Under the pieces are notes generated by a model. The model saw only the letters and a list, made by a program, of their open reading frames with translations. It did no database searches and was not told where the DNA came from. DNA of 27,128 nucleotides, from positions 1-27,128 of the forward strand of contig NZ_CAMHRZ010000010.1 in NCBI RefSeq assembly GCF_946187255.1, given 5' to 3'. A program made the position numbers and the translations under genes. How positions within the stretch are numbered: position 1 is the first letter of the stretch; each line of letters starts with the position of its first letter. Shown in pieces: positions 7,678 through 15,455 of the stretch. This DNA comes from an uncultured Ruminococcus sp. (GTDB taxonomy: Bacteria; Bacillota; Clostridia; Oscillospirales; Ruminococcaceae).

Positions 7678-9006
7678 TCAGCTTAAAGGTATCACCAGTG
7701 TTATTGCCAGCCCGTCACCGCTGCTTTCGGCGGACAGTCCGCCGTTCATCTTTTTCATGAGCATTTTTGCGATATACAGCCCCAAACCGTTGCCGTCGGT
7801 GCCGCTTTCAGCCCACCCTTTGCCGCGATAGAATTTGTTGGTGATGAGCTCTATCTCGTCGGAGGGAACGCCCTTTCCGTGATCACGGATACACATTTCC
7901 AGATAGTCCTCCGACAGTGTGAAATCCACATTTATCGCCGTATCTGCGTACTTGTAGGAATTGGAGATGATGTTCCCGATGACCTGCGCCATCCTCTTGC
8001 GGTCGATATTTATGATAACGGCAGGCAGTTCGCCCATGAATGCATGATGCTTATCGTCACAGCTTTTCACCAGTTCCGCAAGCACTCCCGAATCTTCGTC
8101 ATGACAGTTCACCTTGAATTCTCCCAGATCGTCAAGCGTGGAGGCAAACAGGTCGCTGACAAGTGAATTGATCTGTTCGGCTTTTTGAAGTATACCGTCA
8201 ACGCCCTCATTCATGCTTTCTATCTCATCTTTGCCGAAAGCAATGTCGCTGTCAGTATTTTCAGCTTTTACGGAGAACCTCATCTGCAAAAGCTCCGCCG
8301 CCAGTTGGATGCCTGTAACAGGCGTTTTCAGGTCATGGCTGAGGGATGCCACAAGCTCGCGCTCTTTTTTCTGCAATTCCAGTTCACGCTGTTTTGAAGT
8401 GGAAAGCTCCTCACGCATAATATCAAAGCTCTCCGAAAATGCACCGAACAGATTGTCCCTGTCCATCGCAAGCGGCTCGTCCAGCCTGCCTTCGGCAACT
8501 TTTCCCGCGAAATCCTGCATTTTCTTAAACGGCGTGATGACATTCCTGTCAAGATATATCCCGAAACCGATCATCCCCAGCAGTATCAGCATACCGCCTA
8601 TACTCATTCCCGCAATAAAGCGCAGGCGGAGCGTTCTGTAGCCGTCCAGTCCGTCATCGAGTATTATGACACAGCCCCATACACCGCTTTCATCTTTAAG
8701 ATACCGGTAAGGGTAGCGCTTCTGCACCGCCTTTTCGACTGTCAGCTTTTCTTCCGCATCGGTATTGGAATACAGCACGTTGTCGGTCATATCGAGAATG
8801 ACAAAACTGCTGTCATATCCCATATTGCTGAGAGTATCAAGTTCGGAGCGTTCCGCTTCGGCTGTCCTTGCAATATCGTTGAGCGCAGTGATGGTTTTGC
8901 GTGAGGTGTCCTGCGTGACAGAGCCCGCAGTCAGAACAGTGAAAAGTATTATACCTGCGATAAAGATCACCGCCGTCAGAACGGTTATCCTGATATAGCT
9001 TTTCAT
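7678..9006 (-). CDS. Sensor histidine kinase
   Basis: A 442-residue transmembrane kinase. Spans at about residues 7-28 and 130-151 enclose an external sensor region of about 100 residues, followed by a HAMP-like linker (152-205). The dimerisation box has the phosphorylated histidine, His224, in LVASLSHDLKTPVTG. The ATPase domain shows the N box (NIISNSYKYAD, Asn345-Asn349), the G1 box DHGKG (375-379) and the G2 box GNGLGL (405-410). Its ATG overlaps the stop of the response regulator (ATGA, 9003-9006), so the two are co-translated as a cognate pair. The external domain is too large for the intramembrane-sensing BceS type, which suggests it may bind its signal directly. The ligand is unknown. 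Confidence 0.95.
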   Translation of the reverse strand: MKSYIRITVLTAVIFIAGIILFTVLTAGSVTQDTSRKTITALNDIARTAEAERSELDTLSNMGYDSSFVILDMTDNVLYSNTDAEEKLTVEKAVQKRYPYRYLKDESGVWGCVIILDDGLDGYRTLRLRFIAGMSIGGMLILLGMIGFGIYLDRNVITPFKKMQDFAGKVAEGRLDEPLAMDRDNLFGAFSESFDIMREELSTSKQRELELQKKERELVASLSHDLKTPVTGIQLAAELLQMRFSVKAENTDSDIAFGKDEIESMNEGVDGILQKAEQINSLVSDLFASTLDDLGEFKVNCHDEDSGVLAELVKSCDDKHHAFMGELPAVIINIDRKRMAQVIGNIISNSYKYADTAINVDFTLSEDYLEMCIRDHGKGVPSDEIELITNKFYRGKGWAESGTDGNGLGLYIAKMLMKKMNGGLSAESSGDGLAITLVIPLS

Positions 9007-9767
9007 GCACCGTCACCGTATCCCAGTGCTTCACGCTCAACAACGTAACCAACGCCCCATACCGTTTTTATGATAGTCGGATTTTTGAGATCGGGCTCTA
9101 TCTTTTCACGGATATGCCTTATATGCACCGAGATCGTTCCGTCATTCGTATACTCATCTTCCCACACATTTTTGAGAAGCTCGTCCTTTGTCACGACTCT
9201 GCCCGCATTTTCAAGAAGATAGGTCAGCAGCTTGTATTCCATTGCCCTGAATTCTTCCTGCCTGCCGTCTATTATCAGCTTGTGCATTGAGGTATCAAGG
9301 TAAACGCCCTCACGGAAATATATCCTGCTCTCGTCCTGCCCGACCGCCTTTTTCTGCGGATCTGCCGCCGCAAGCTGTGCCGCTTCCTTTGCCTTTTCGT
9401 ATCTGCTGAGTATCGCCTTGACCTTTGCAAAGAGAACACCGAGAGTATATGGCTTTTTGATATAGTCATCACCGCCGATGTTCAGCGCGATGATAACATC
9501 GTCATCGCTCGTTCTTGCGCTGATGAACAGAATGGGCATATCATAGCTTTCCCTTATCTTCCTGCAAAGGTCAAAGCCCGATCTGTCACCGAGATTGATA
9601 TCAAGCAGTAAAAGGGATATATCATGTGTATCCAGAAACTCCACCGCCGCATCATAGCTTGTGACGTAGGCGGTCTTACAGCCTAAGATATTGAAGTATT
9701 CGGAAGTTGAGCGTGCTATCAGTTCATCGTCATCTATCATCAGGACTTTGTATTTCTCGTTATCCAT
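9003..9767 (-). CDS. Response regulator, OmpR family
   Basis: A 254-residue two-domain regulator. The receiver domain (about 6-120) has the acidic pocket DDD (12-14), phospho-acceptor Asp56 in LLLLDINLG, the Ser83/Thr86 region and the KKP lysine near residue 105. A linker of about 30 residues leads to a winged-helix DNA-binding domain (about 150-248) with the MEYKLLTYLLENAGRVVTK and IRHIREKIEPD segments typical of OmpR/PhoB. It overlaps the kinase gene by 4 bases. GGAGGA sits about 12 bases from the ATG at 9767, slightly long. A strong promoter lies at 9912-9940. It is the likely activator of both ABC cassettes, whose promoters carry the 11-base-phased repeats this family binds; that link is an inference. 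Confidence 0.95.
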   Translation of the reverse strand: MDNEKYKVLMIDDDELIARSTSEYFNILGCKTAYVTSYDAAVEFLDTHDISLLLLDINLGDRSGFDLCRKIRESYDMPILFISARTSDDDVIIALNIGGDDYIKKPYTLGVLFAKVKAILSRYEKAKEAAQLAAADPQKKAVGQDESRIYFREGVYLDTSMHKLIIDGRQEEFRAMEYKLLTYLLENAGRVVTKDELLKNVWEDEYTNDGTISVHIRHIREKIEPDLKNPTIIKTVWGVGYVVEREALGYGDGA

Positions 9768-9804
9768 TCTTTACCATATCTCCTCCCGATCGGTTTTACT
9801 GTTT

Positions 9805-9907
9805 TATAGCGATCCGCCTTAAAATTCAGACAAGCTGCGTTTCCAAAAACCATATATCCCGGCTTTTGCCAACGGATCCTGTGAGTTTATACAGTTTGAT
9901 CGCTATA
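9805..9907 (-). repeat. Perfect 10-base inverted repeat in the regulator's 5' leader
   Basis: TATAGCGATC (9805-9814) and GATCGCTATA (9898-9907) are exact reverse complements 83 bases apart. The second arm sits at the predicted transcription start and the first about 40 bases before the start codon of the regulator. Together they could close a long stem in the leader RNA, or form two operator half-sites. Confidence 0.5.
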
Positions 9908-9911
9908 GGCT

Positions 9912-9940
9912 ATTATAACAAACCTTGCCCCAAAAGTCAA
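9912..9940 (-). promoter_or_regulatory. Promoter of the response regulator-kinase operon
   Basis: On the minus strand TTGACT (9940-9935), then 17 bases, then TATAAT (9917-9912). This near-consensus promoter predicts a leader of about 135 bases. Unlike the cassette promoters it has a good -35 and I see no phased repeats, so the regulator is probably made constitutively. Confidence 0.82.
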
Positions 9941-9964
9941 TCCGCCGCCTGCCGACACAGCCCG

Positions 9965-9997
9965 AAAAAAACGGCAGGGAGAATATCTCCTTGCCGT
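9965..9997 (-). terminator. Intrinsic terminator of ABC cassette 2
   Basis: On the minus strand ACGGCAAGGAGA pairs with TCTCCCTGCCGT around a short loop, with one mismatch or bulge, followed by a run of T (complement of the A run at 9965-9970). It lies about 44 bases past the hydrolase stop and separates cassette 2 from the regulator operon. Confidence 0.9.
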
Positions 9998-10040
9998 AAT
10001 CAAGCCTTATCGTTCCTGCCTGAAAGGAACTGAAAAGCCG

Positions 10041-12020
10041 TTATCCGAACAGCTTTACGCTGCCGCCTGTCTCACCTAAAAATACGATATATCCGCCCGC
10101 AGGAAGATCAATGGTGTCAGCTGTGCCCTTGACATGAGTGCTGTAGATCGGCTCACGGAATTTGTTGTATACATATACAGCGGAGTTTTCGGGGCGTTCG
10201 GCGGAGATGGTCTTTCCTGCCATATCCTTACCGATGCGGTACCACTGTGCCTCACTGCTGTTCAGCTTGACTTCGCTTATATCGCTGCCGAATTCGGGGA
10301 GAGTATCCACACGCCGCCAGCGGGTCATGTCGCTGAGATCAACGGAGACTGACTTCACACCGTCCGAATAGGTGTGATCTGTTATATCGATATCATACAG
10401 GTCTCTGTTTGCACTGCTCGGTATAGTGGTAAAGAATTGCGCGGTATTCTCATCCGTTATTTTATGCACCTTTGTCTGTCCTGTACTGCTGACCGTAAGA
10501 ACATATCCGGGAAAAGCCTTATCCGTCACTGACCGGCTGAAAGGGCTGTCATAGGTCTGAGATGACCATTTTTCGTTGTACAGAACGTATGAGGTCTGTG
10601 CAAGCTCGTCCCAGCTTTTCTGCACACTTTCGGGAACGGTATTTTCTTCCATTTTTTCGCCCGAGTACATACTGTCATTTACGCTGCCGAGTCCCGGAAA
10701 TAATGTGAGCTTATCGGTCCTGATGTAGACTTTGCCGTCCTTTTCCTCGAAGTATACTATCTCTCTGTCGGAGGTCATCTTTCCGCTGCTGCCCACCTTT
10801 ACAAAGCTGCCCTCATCGGTGTATCTGTACCTGTCAGGGGAGGAATTGCCTGTGTCTGCCTTTTCCATGTACATATATTTACTGTCAAAGTATATCCTGC
10901 ATATCCCTGTGCCGTATACGCCGCCCACACAGTAAAGCCCCTCATATTTCCTGAAACTGTCGGGGACCGTATCGGTCATCGTCGGTTCGGCTGGGGCAGC
11001 ATCGCTGATGGTTTTTCCCCGTTCTTCAAGAACGACATCCATAAGTGCTTCCGCCATAAGTCCCGCGATCTCGCTGCTGTCGTTTCCCGCTGTAAGCACC
11101 GCTGTGCTTATCTGTTCATCGGGAGCGACCAGCAGGAAGGAATGCATATAGGGCAGATCTCCGCCTTTCCCGCAGACCTTGACGTTTTCTTTTTCGTACC
11201 TCACCTGTTCGACAAAATCCCATCCCAGCCCATAGCCTTCGGCTTTCGGGTCACTGCTCTGTCGGGTGCTCATCTGTGATTTTGCACTGTCTGAAAGCAG
11301 TGTCTCGTTACCCGTAAAGAAAGCCGCACCGAAATCTGCCACATCGGGGGCAGTGGAATATATGCCTCCCGGACCCGCCGCCATCTCGTAGGGGTATTCG
11401 ACCTGCTGAGCACCGCTGTAAAGCGATGCACGCGCATCACCGAGATCTCCCGCATACAGGCTCCATGCCGTTCCCGTATGCTCTGCGCCTATCTTTGAAG
11501 CGATATTCTCTCTCACATAGTCGGTATAGCTCATGCCGCTGACATTTTCCGTGATTAGCTCCAGCAGGAAAAAGCCGTAGTTGCCGTAGCAGGGATATTC
11601 TCCCGGATCTGCCTTGAAATGCGCCTCTTTTATGATATCAAGGATAATGTCATGCACATAGCTGTCCGCATCATTATAGAGATAGTGGTTTATACCGTTG
11701 CCCATAGCAATACCGTTGGTATGATCCATAAGCATACGCACCGTCAGATCCCTGTAGCGCTCATCCTCCATTTCAAATTCGGGGAGATAGTCAGTCACAG
11801 GCGCATCAAGCTCCACCTTTCCCTCATCGACCAGCTGCATCACCGCCAGTGTGGAATACATCTTGCTGACAGATGCTATGTTGTATATCCTGTCCTGCGA
11901 AGCAGTCTGTTTGGCGTTCTGCGCTTTCGGTGCAGGTTCGGCATTTACTGCTTTTGCCGCAGATACGAATGTAGTGCTGACTATACATAATGCGGATATC
12001 GCCGCAATGATCTTTTTCAT
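10041..12020 (-). CDS. Secreted serine hydrolase, beta-lactamase/PBP-like, paralogue of the lipoprotein hydrolase
   Basis: A 659-residue exported protein, paralogous to the product of 2250-4250 over its full length. The N-terminus is a standard signal peptide (about residues 1-24, AKA-type end) with no lipobox cysteine, so unlike its paralogue it should be released or held by other means. The active-site motifs are Ser50-Val-Ser-Lys53, Tyr145-Gly-Asn147 and Lys285-Gly-Gly. As in the paralogue, SxxK comes very early and the last 320 or so residues form a beta-rich region of unknown family. Both proteins end with a short related segment (AVYVYNKFREPIYSTHVKG here). It is the final gene of cassette 2, 16 bases after the permease, with AGGAG about 10 bases before the ATG, and a terminator follows. 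Peptidoglycan or antibiotic hydrolysis is possible but not shown. Confidence 0.88.
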   Translation of the reverse strand: MKKIIAAISALCIVSTTFVSAAKAVNAEPAPKAQNAKQTASQDRIYNIASVSKMYSTLAVMQLVDEGKVELDAPVTDYLPEFEMEDERYRDLTVRMLMDHTNGIAMGNGINHYLYNDADSYVHDIILDIIKEAHFKADPGEYPCYGNYGFFLLELITENVSGMSYTDYVRENIASKIGAEHTGTAWSLYAGDLGDARASLYSGAQQVEYPYEMAAGPGGIYSTAPDVADFGAAFFTGNETLLSDSAKSQMSTRQSSDPKAEGYGLGWDFVEQVRYEKENVKVCGKGGDLPYMHSFLLVAPDEQISTAVLTAGNDSSEIAGLMAEALMDVVLEERGKTISDAAPAEPTMTDTVPDSFRKYEGLYCVGGVYGTGICRIYFDSKYMYMEKADTGNSSPDRYRYTDEGSFVKVGSSGKMTSDREIVYFEEKDGKVYIRTDKLTLFPGLGSVNDSMYSGEKMEENTVPESVQKSWDELAQTSYVLYNEKWSSQTYDSPFSRSVTDKAFPGYVLTVSSTGQTKVHKITDENTAQFFTTIPSSANRDLYDIDITDHTYSDGVKSVSVDLSDMTRWRRVDTLPEFGSDISEVKLNSSEAQWYRIGKDMAGKTISAERPENSAVYVYNKFREPIYSTHVKGTADTIDLPAGGYIVFLGETGGSVKLFG

Positions 12021-12036
12021 ATCTATCCAACTCCTG

Positions 12037-14541
12037 TCATTCAGTCATAAGTTCTGTAACGGATATCTTTCTTATGCTTCCAGCACTGATGTATGTCACT
12101 GTCAGGCAGAACATCACCAGTGCCGCCGCTGTGCCGATTATGAGCGCAGGCTTTTCGGGTATGTTCACACCGAAGGATGCCATCCAGAATGCTCTCTGTA
12201 CCTGTATCGAAAGCCCTGCGGCAATGGCTGAGGAAATTATCGTTACGGGCAGTATACGCAGTGTCAGCTGTAACATGAGATCCTTTGATGTGTAGCCCAT
12301 GCTTTTCATTATGCCTAACTCCCTGCGCTGTCTTTTTACGGCGGATGCCGCTATTATGCCGAGTATCACCGCAACCACAACAGCTATGAATATCACAGCC
12401 CAGATAGAAACTGTCTTTGTAACTGCGGCTATCGAACCCATCTGTGATCTTGCCAGGTCTTTCATGGAGGACATTTCCTTTATGGCGAAATGACTGCTGT
12501 TGCCGCTTATCATGGTGTCGCCTATCCTGATAGCATAGTCAGCACCCGTTACACCGTACTGCGAGATCAGCAGAGCCATTTTCTCGTCCGCCTTTGCCCT
12601 GATGCGTTCTTCAAGACTGCCCTCTGCGTACTGACCGTTCGCCAGATCCTGTGCGCTGGCACCGTACAGTGCTGCCAGCTTTTCCTCAAATGCGGGACGG
12701 TCATTCTCGTTTTTAAGGGTTATCTCGATTATATTGGGGCGGTCATTGGGACGTATCCGCTTGTAGCCCTCTTCGGTCATGTATACGCTTCTGCCGCCGT
12801 TGTTCATACCTGTGGTTATGCCTGTTATGATATAGCTTTTTTCACCCACGTCACCTTTAACCACGATGCTGTCACCCACATGGCGGTCTTCTGTCTCTTC
12901 TCTTTTGGTGGTTATCATGATCTCGTTTTCAAATTCGGGGTAGCGTCCTTCTGTGACGATTATATTCTCCGTTTGGGTAAAATCCCTGTATACTATCGGT
13001 GCCGAACTTTTATCGCTGCCCTTGATCTCCACATTGTTTCCCAGCGCACAGTTCATGAGCACCTTATCGACTTCGGGCATCTGACGCAGTTCCTCGCAGA
13101 ACGCTTCATTGTCAACGCCGTTCATCGTCATGATGCTTATATCGGGTATCTCCATTCCCATTACGCTGATAAGTCCGTCATGGCCGTTTTTGAAGAAGTC
13201 AAAGGTGTACACGCCGAACATCACAGCGATTCCTGCCGCGATGATACATATACCCACACCGATGTTTGAACGCAGGTCGGTGAATATACCTTTGAGTGCC
13301 AGACGCATATTTACGCTTTTCCTCAGCTTTTCCAGCGGGAATATGTTCTTTGCGAAGTGATGGGTCTGTATGCCTTTGCGGAAAGCCACAACAGGGGGTA
13401 TCCTCTTGACTCTTGCCGCCCTTGAAAGCGCAAACAGCGTTATCAGTGCCGCGATAGATATTACCACCGCAACGATGCGCAGGATATTCACATCGGTATG
13501 AACATCGCGGTTTATCATGCCCCTTGTGAGACTGTCCATAACAGGTGAGAAAGCCGCCGCCGCTATACCGCCGATAACTGCGCCGATACCTCCCGTGAAG
13601 ACATATTCGCATATATAGGAGAGCGAAAGTTCACGGCTGGTATATCCCAGTGCTTCCAGCACACCTATCTGCACCATCTGTTCCTCCATATCCTTTGATA
13701 TCTTGTGAAGTATCAGAAACAGTGCGGATATCATGGTGACTGCCGAAAGAAACGCGCTCATATACAGGAATATATTGAGATAAGAAGTCTCATCCGTCCT
13801 CTCCGACTCCTGATCGAAGGGGTAAACTATACCCGAGACATACTCGCCCGATATCTCGGAGCATTTTTCATAGTATTCCTCATAGGATATCTTTTCTTCC
13901 GTGTCAAATGCGATCATGCGGTATTCTTCATAGACTGATGACAGAAGGGATATATCGTCATCTGTCAGCACACATTTGAACAGCGCTCCGTCACAGTTGC
14001 AAAAGCCTGTGTTGTAAAATCCCGCAACGGTAAAGGGGTAATCTCTGCCGCCCGAGATAAGCGTGAAGGTATCTCCGGGAGCAAATCCGCCCGTGATCTG
14101 AAAATACTGCGGCAGCCATATAGGATGAGCGAGTTTTTCTATCTCCTTGTCGGGAAGTGCGTCCAGCTTCACGAAATCCTCTATCTGACGTTCGGTGCTT
14201 TCGTCCGTGAGTATCATGTTATATGCGATGCTGTCGCCCTGTTTTGATATCGTCTTTGCGGCAACACACACAAGCAGACTGCTTTCGCGGATGTTCTTCA
14301 CATCATATTCTTCTTCGAGTTTTTCACGGTATATATCACGGTACTTGCTTTCATCGTACAAAAGCATGACATCCGCAGAGCCTGTTTCCTCGAAGCACTT
14401 GTCGAAAGCCTTGTTTATCTCCGTTATGCTGACAAAAAATACCGACAGCAGGAAGGAAGTGATAAGCGTAAGGAATACGATAGCCGTCGCTTCACGCTTG
14501 TTCTTATTCAAATTGAATAATGATAATCTGAATATCTTCAT
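12037..14541 (-). CDS. ABC transporter permease, duplicated FtsX/MacB-type, paralogue 2
   Basis: An 834-residue permease built like the one at 4264-6780: one N-terminal span, an extracellular region of about 220 residues, three spans with QIGVLEALGYTSRELSLSY, then a second unit of span, external domain and three spans, ending ISVTELMTE. I take the ATG at 14541 as the start because MKIFRLSLFNLNKNKREA aligns with the paralogue's N-terminus; a start at 14565 would add 8 residues with no counterpart. It begins 4 bases after the ATPase stop, so the two are translationally coupled. The membrane spans and coupling loops are closely conserved with the paralogue, whereas the external domains have diverged (conserved islands such as HPIWLP and YPFTVAGFY remain). 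This suggests related machines acting on different external partners. Confidence 0.92.
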   Translation of the reverse strand: MKIFRLSLFNLNKNKREATAIVFLTLITSFLLSVFFVSITEINKAFDKCFEETGSADVMLLYDESKYRDIYREKLEEEYDVKNIRESSLLVCVAAKTISKQGDSIAYNMILTDESTERQIEDFVKLDALPDKEIEKLAHPIWLPQYFQITGGFAPGDTFTLISGGRDYPFTVAGFYNTGFCNCDGALFKCVLTDDDISLLSSVYEEYRMIAFDTEEKISYEEYYEKCSEISGEYVSGIVYPFDQESERTDETSYLNIFLYMSAFLSAVTMISALFLILHKISKDMEEQMVQIGVLEALGYTSRELSLSYICEYVFTGGIGAVIGGIAAAAFSPVMDSLTRGMINRDVHTDVNILRIVAVVISIAALITLFALSRAARVKRIPPVVAFRKGIQTHHFAKNIFPLEKLRKSVNMRLALKGIFTDLRSNIGVGICIIAAGIAVMFGVYTFDFFKNGHDGLISVMGMEIPDISIMTMNGVDNEAFCEELRQMPEVDKVLMNCALGNNVEIKGSDKSSAPIVYRDFTQTENIIVTEGRYPEFENEIMITTKREETEDRHVGDSIVVKGDVGEKSYIITGITTGMNNGGRSVYMTEEGYKRIRPNDRPNIIEITLKNENDRPAFEEKLAALYGASAQDLANGQYAEGSLEERIRAKADEKMALLISQYGVTGADYAIRIGDTMISGNSSHFAIKEMSSMKDLARSQMGSIAAVTKTVSIWAVIFIAVVVAVILGIIAASAVKRQRRELGIMKSMGYTSKDLMLQLTLRILPVTIISSAIAAGLSIQVQRAFWMASFGVNIPEKPALIIGTAAALVMFCLTVTYISAGSIRKISVTELMTE

Positions 14542-14545
14542 GGTA

Positions 14546-15304
14546 TCACCAGCCCATTTCATCAAGGAATAACGTCAGCTTGTTCCTGCGCTCTTTAAGG
14601 TCGTCCTCACCGTATTTCGGCATACGATGTTCGCCCACGATGCTGCCGTCACGCAGATATATCACTCTCGTGCCGCGAAGTGCGGTCTTGATATCGTGCG
14701 TTACCATTACTATGCTCTGACCGTTCTCGTGGACCTGCGTGAATATATCCAGCACTTCCTTGCCCGTTGCGGAATTCAGCGCCCCCGTCGGTTCGTCGGC
14801 AAAGAGTATCTTCGGTTCGTTGATGATTGCCCTTACGATGCCCACACGCTGTGCCTCACCGCCCGAAAGCTGATTGGGATATTTCTTCTGCATCTCCTCA
14901 TCAAGCCCCAATCGTGCGAGAGTCTCCTTGACTTTGGTTATCAGCTTTGGAGAATTCTTCTGCACCACCAGCGCACCTGTCAGCACGTTGTCGAGCACCG
15001 TCTGATTGTCCAGCAGATAAATGCTCTGAAAAACGAACCCGCAGTTGCCGCGTCTGAACACCGCCAGCTGATCGTTGGTATAATTCTGTATCTCCTTATC
15101 ACCGAAAAATATCTTTCCCAGTGTGGGCTTGTCCATGCCCGAAAGGGCATACAGCAAAGTGGATTTTCCCGAACCCGATGCTCCCATGATAACAGTGAAA
15201 TCGCCCTCCATTATCTCAAGATCGAGGTTTTTGATAACGTGCTGCTGTGTGCCGCCGTTTGAAAAGGACTTGCACAGCTTTTCTGTACGCAAAACAGGGA
15301 TCAT
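14546..15304 (-). CDS. ABC transporter ATP-binding protein (MacB/LolD-like), paralogue 2
   Basis: A 252-residue ATPase with Walker A GASGSGKS, Q-loop FVFQSIYLL, signature LSGGEAQ, Walker B ILFADEPTGAL and H-loop VMVTHD. I chose the ATG at 15304 (MIPVLRTEK) because GAAAGG lies about 10 bases upstream and the protein then matches its paralogue from the fifth residue; the longer reading from 15355 would run through the promoter. It drives the permease encoded immediately downstream. The Walker A of this copy has Ala where the paralogue has Ser (GASGSGKS against GSSGSGKS), a harmless change. The strong similarity of the two ATPases compared with the diverged permease domains points to a cassette duplication followed by specialisation outside the cell. 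Confidence 0.94.
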   Translation of the reverse strand: MIPVLRTEKLCKSFSNGGTQQHVIKNLDLEIMEGDFTVIMGASGSGKSTLLYALSGMDKPTLGKIFFGDKEIQNYTNDQLAVFRRGNCGFVFQSIYLLDNQTVLDNVLTGALVVQKNSPKLITKVKETLARLGLDEEMQKKYPNQLSGGEAQRVGIVRAIINEPKILFADEPTGALNSATGKEVLDIFTQVHENGQSIVMVTHDIKTALRGTRVIYLRDGSIVGEHRMPKYGEDDLKERRNKLTLFLDEMGW

Positions 15305-15346
15305 ATATAACACAACCTTTCTGATACTTTTGTACCCTATGATCGT

Positions 15347-15420
15347 ATTATACATGATCCCGTCAAAAACTTCCTTATCGGAACCTTGTCAAATTCTTGT
15401 CTTTTTCTTAACTGATCCTG
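15347..15420 (-). promoter_or_regulatory. Activator-type promoter of ABC cassette 2 with five 11-base-phased repeats
   Basis: On the minus strand, TATAAT (15352-15347) has a non-consensus -35 (AGGAAG, 15375-15370) 17 bases upstream. AAGRA-like units start at 15420 (CAGGA), 15409 (AAGAA), 15398 (AAGAA), 15387 (AAGGT) and 15376 (AAGGA), all 11 bases apart. It aligns without gaps to the promoter of cassette 1, including the CATG just before the -10. Regulation of both cassettes by the same OmpR-type protein is the simplest reading. The MATE gene ends only 36 bases upstream with no terminator I can see, so some read-through is likely. Confidence 0.78.
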
Positions 15421-15455
15421 CAATGTTGTTTTGCCTGCGGCTGTCGGCTGAGTAA

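Noticed and set aside
12490..13269. A 259-codon plus-strand open frame opposite permease 2
   Set aside because: It lies wholly inside a well-supported permease gene on the other strand, has no ribosome binding site or recognisable domain, and similar mirror frames occur opposite the other long minus-strand genes (for example 14627-15262 and 18539-19045). It is a composition shadow.
4264..14541. Labelling the permeases as BceB and the module as BceRS-BceAB
   Set aside because: BceB has ten spans and one external domain, while these have eight spans and two. The kinase also has an external region of about 100 residues, unlike intramembrane-sensing BceS.
15305..15355. Upstream start codon for the cassette 2 ATPase (reading from 15355)
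   Set aside because: It would place the N-terminus inside the promoter's -10 region and adds residues absent from the paralogue.
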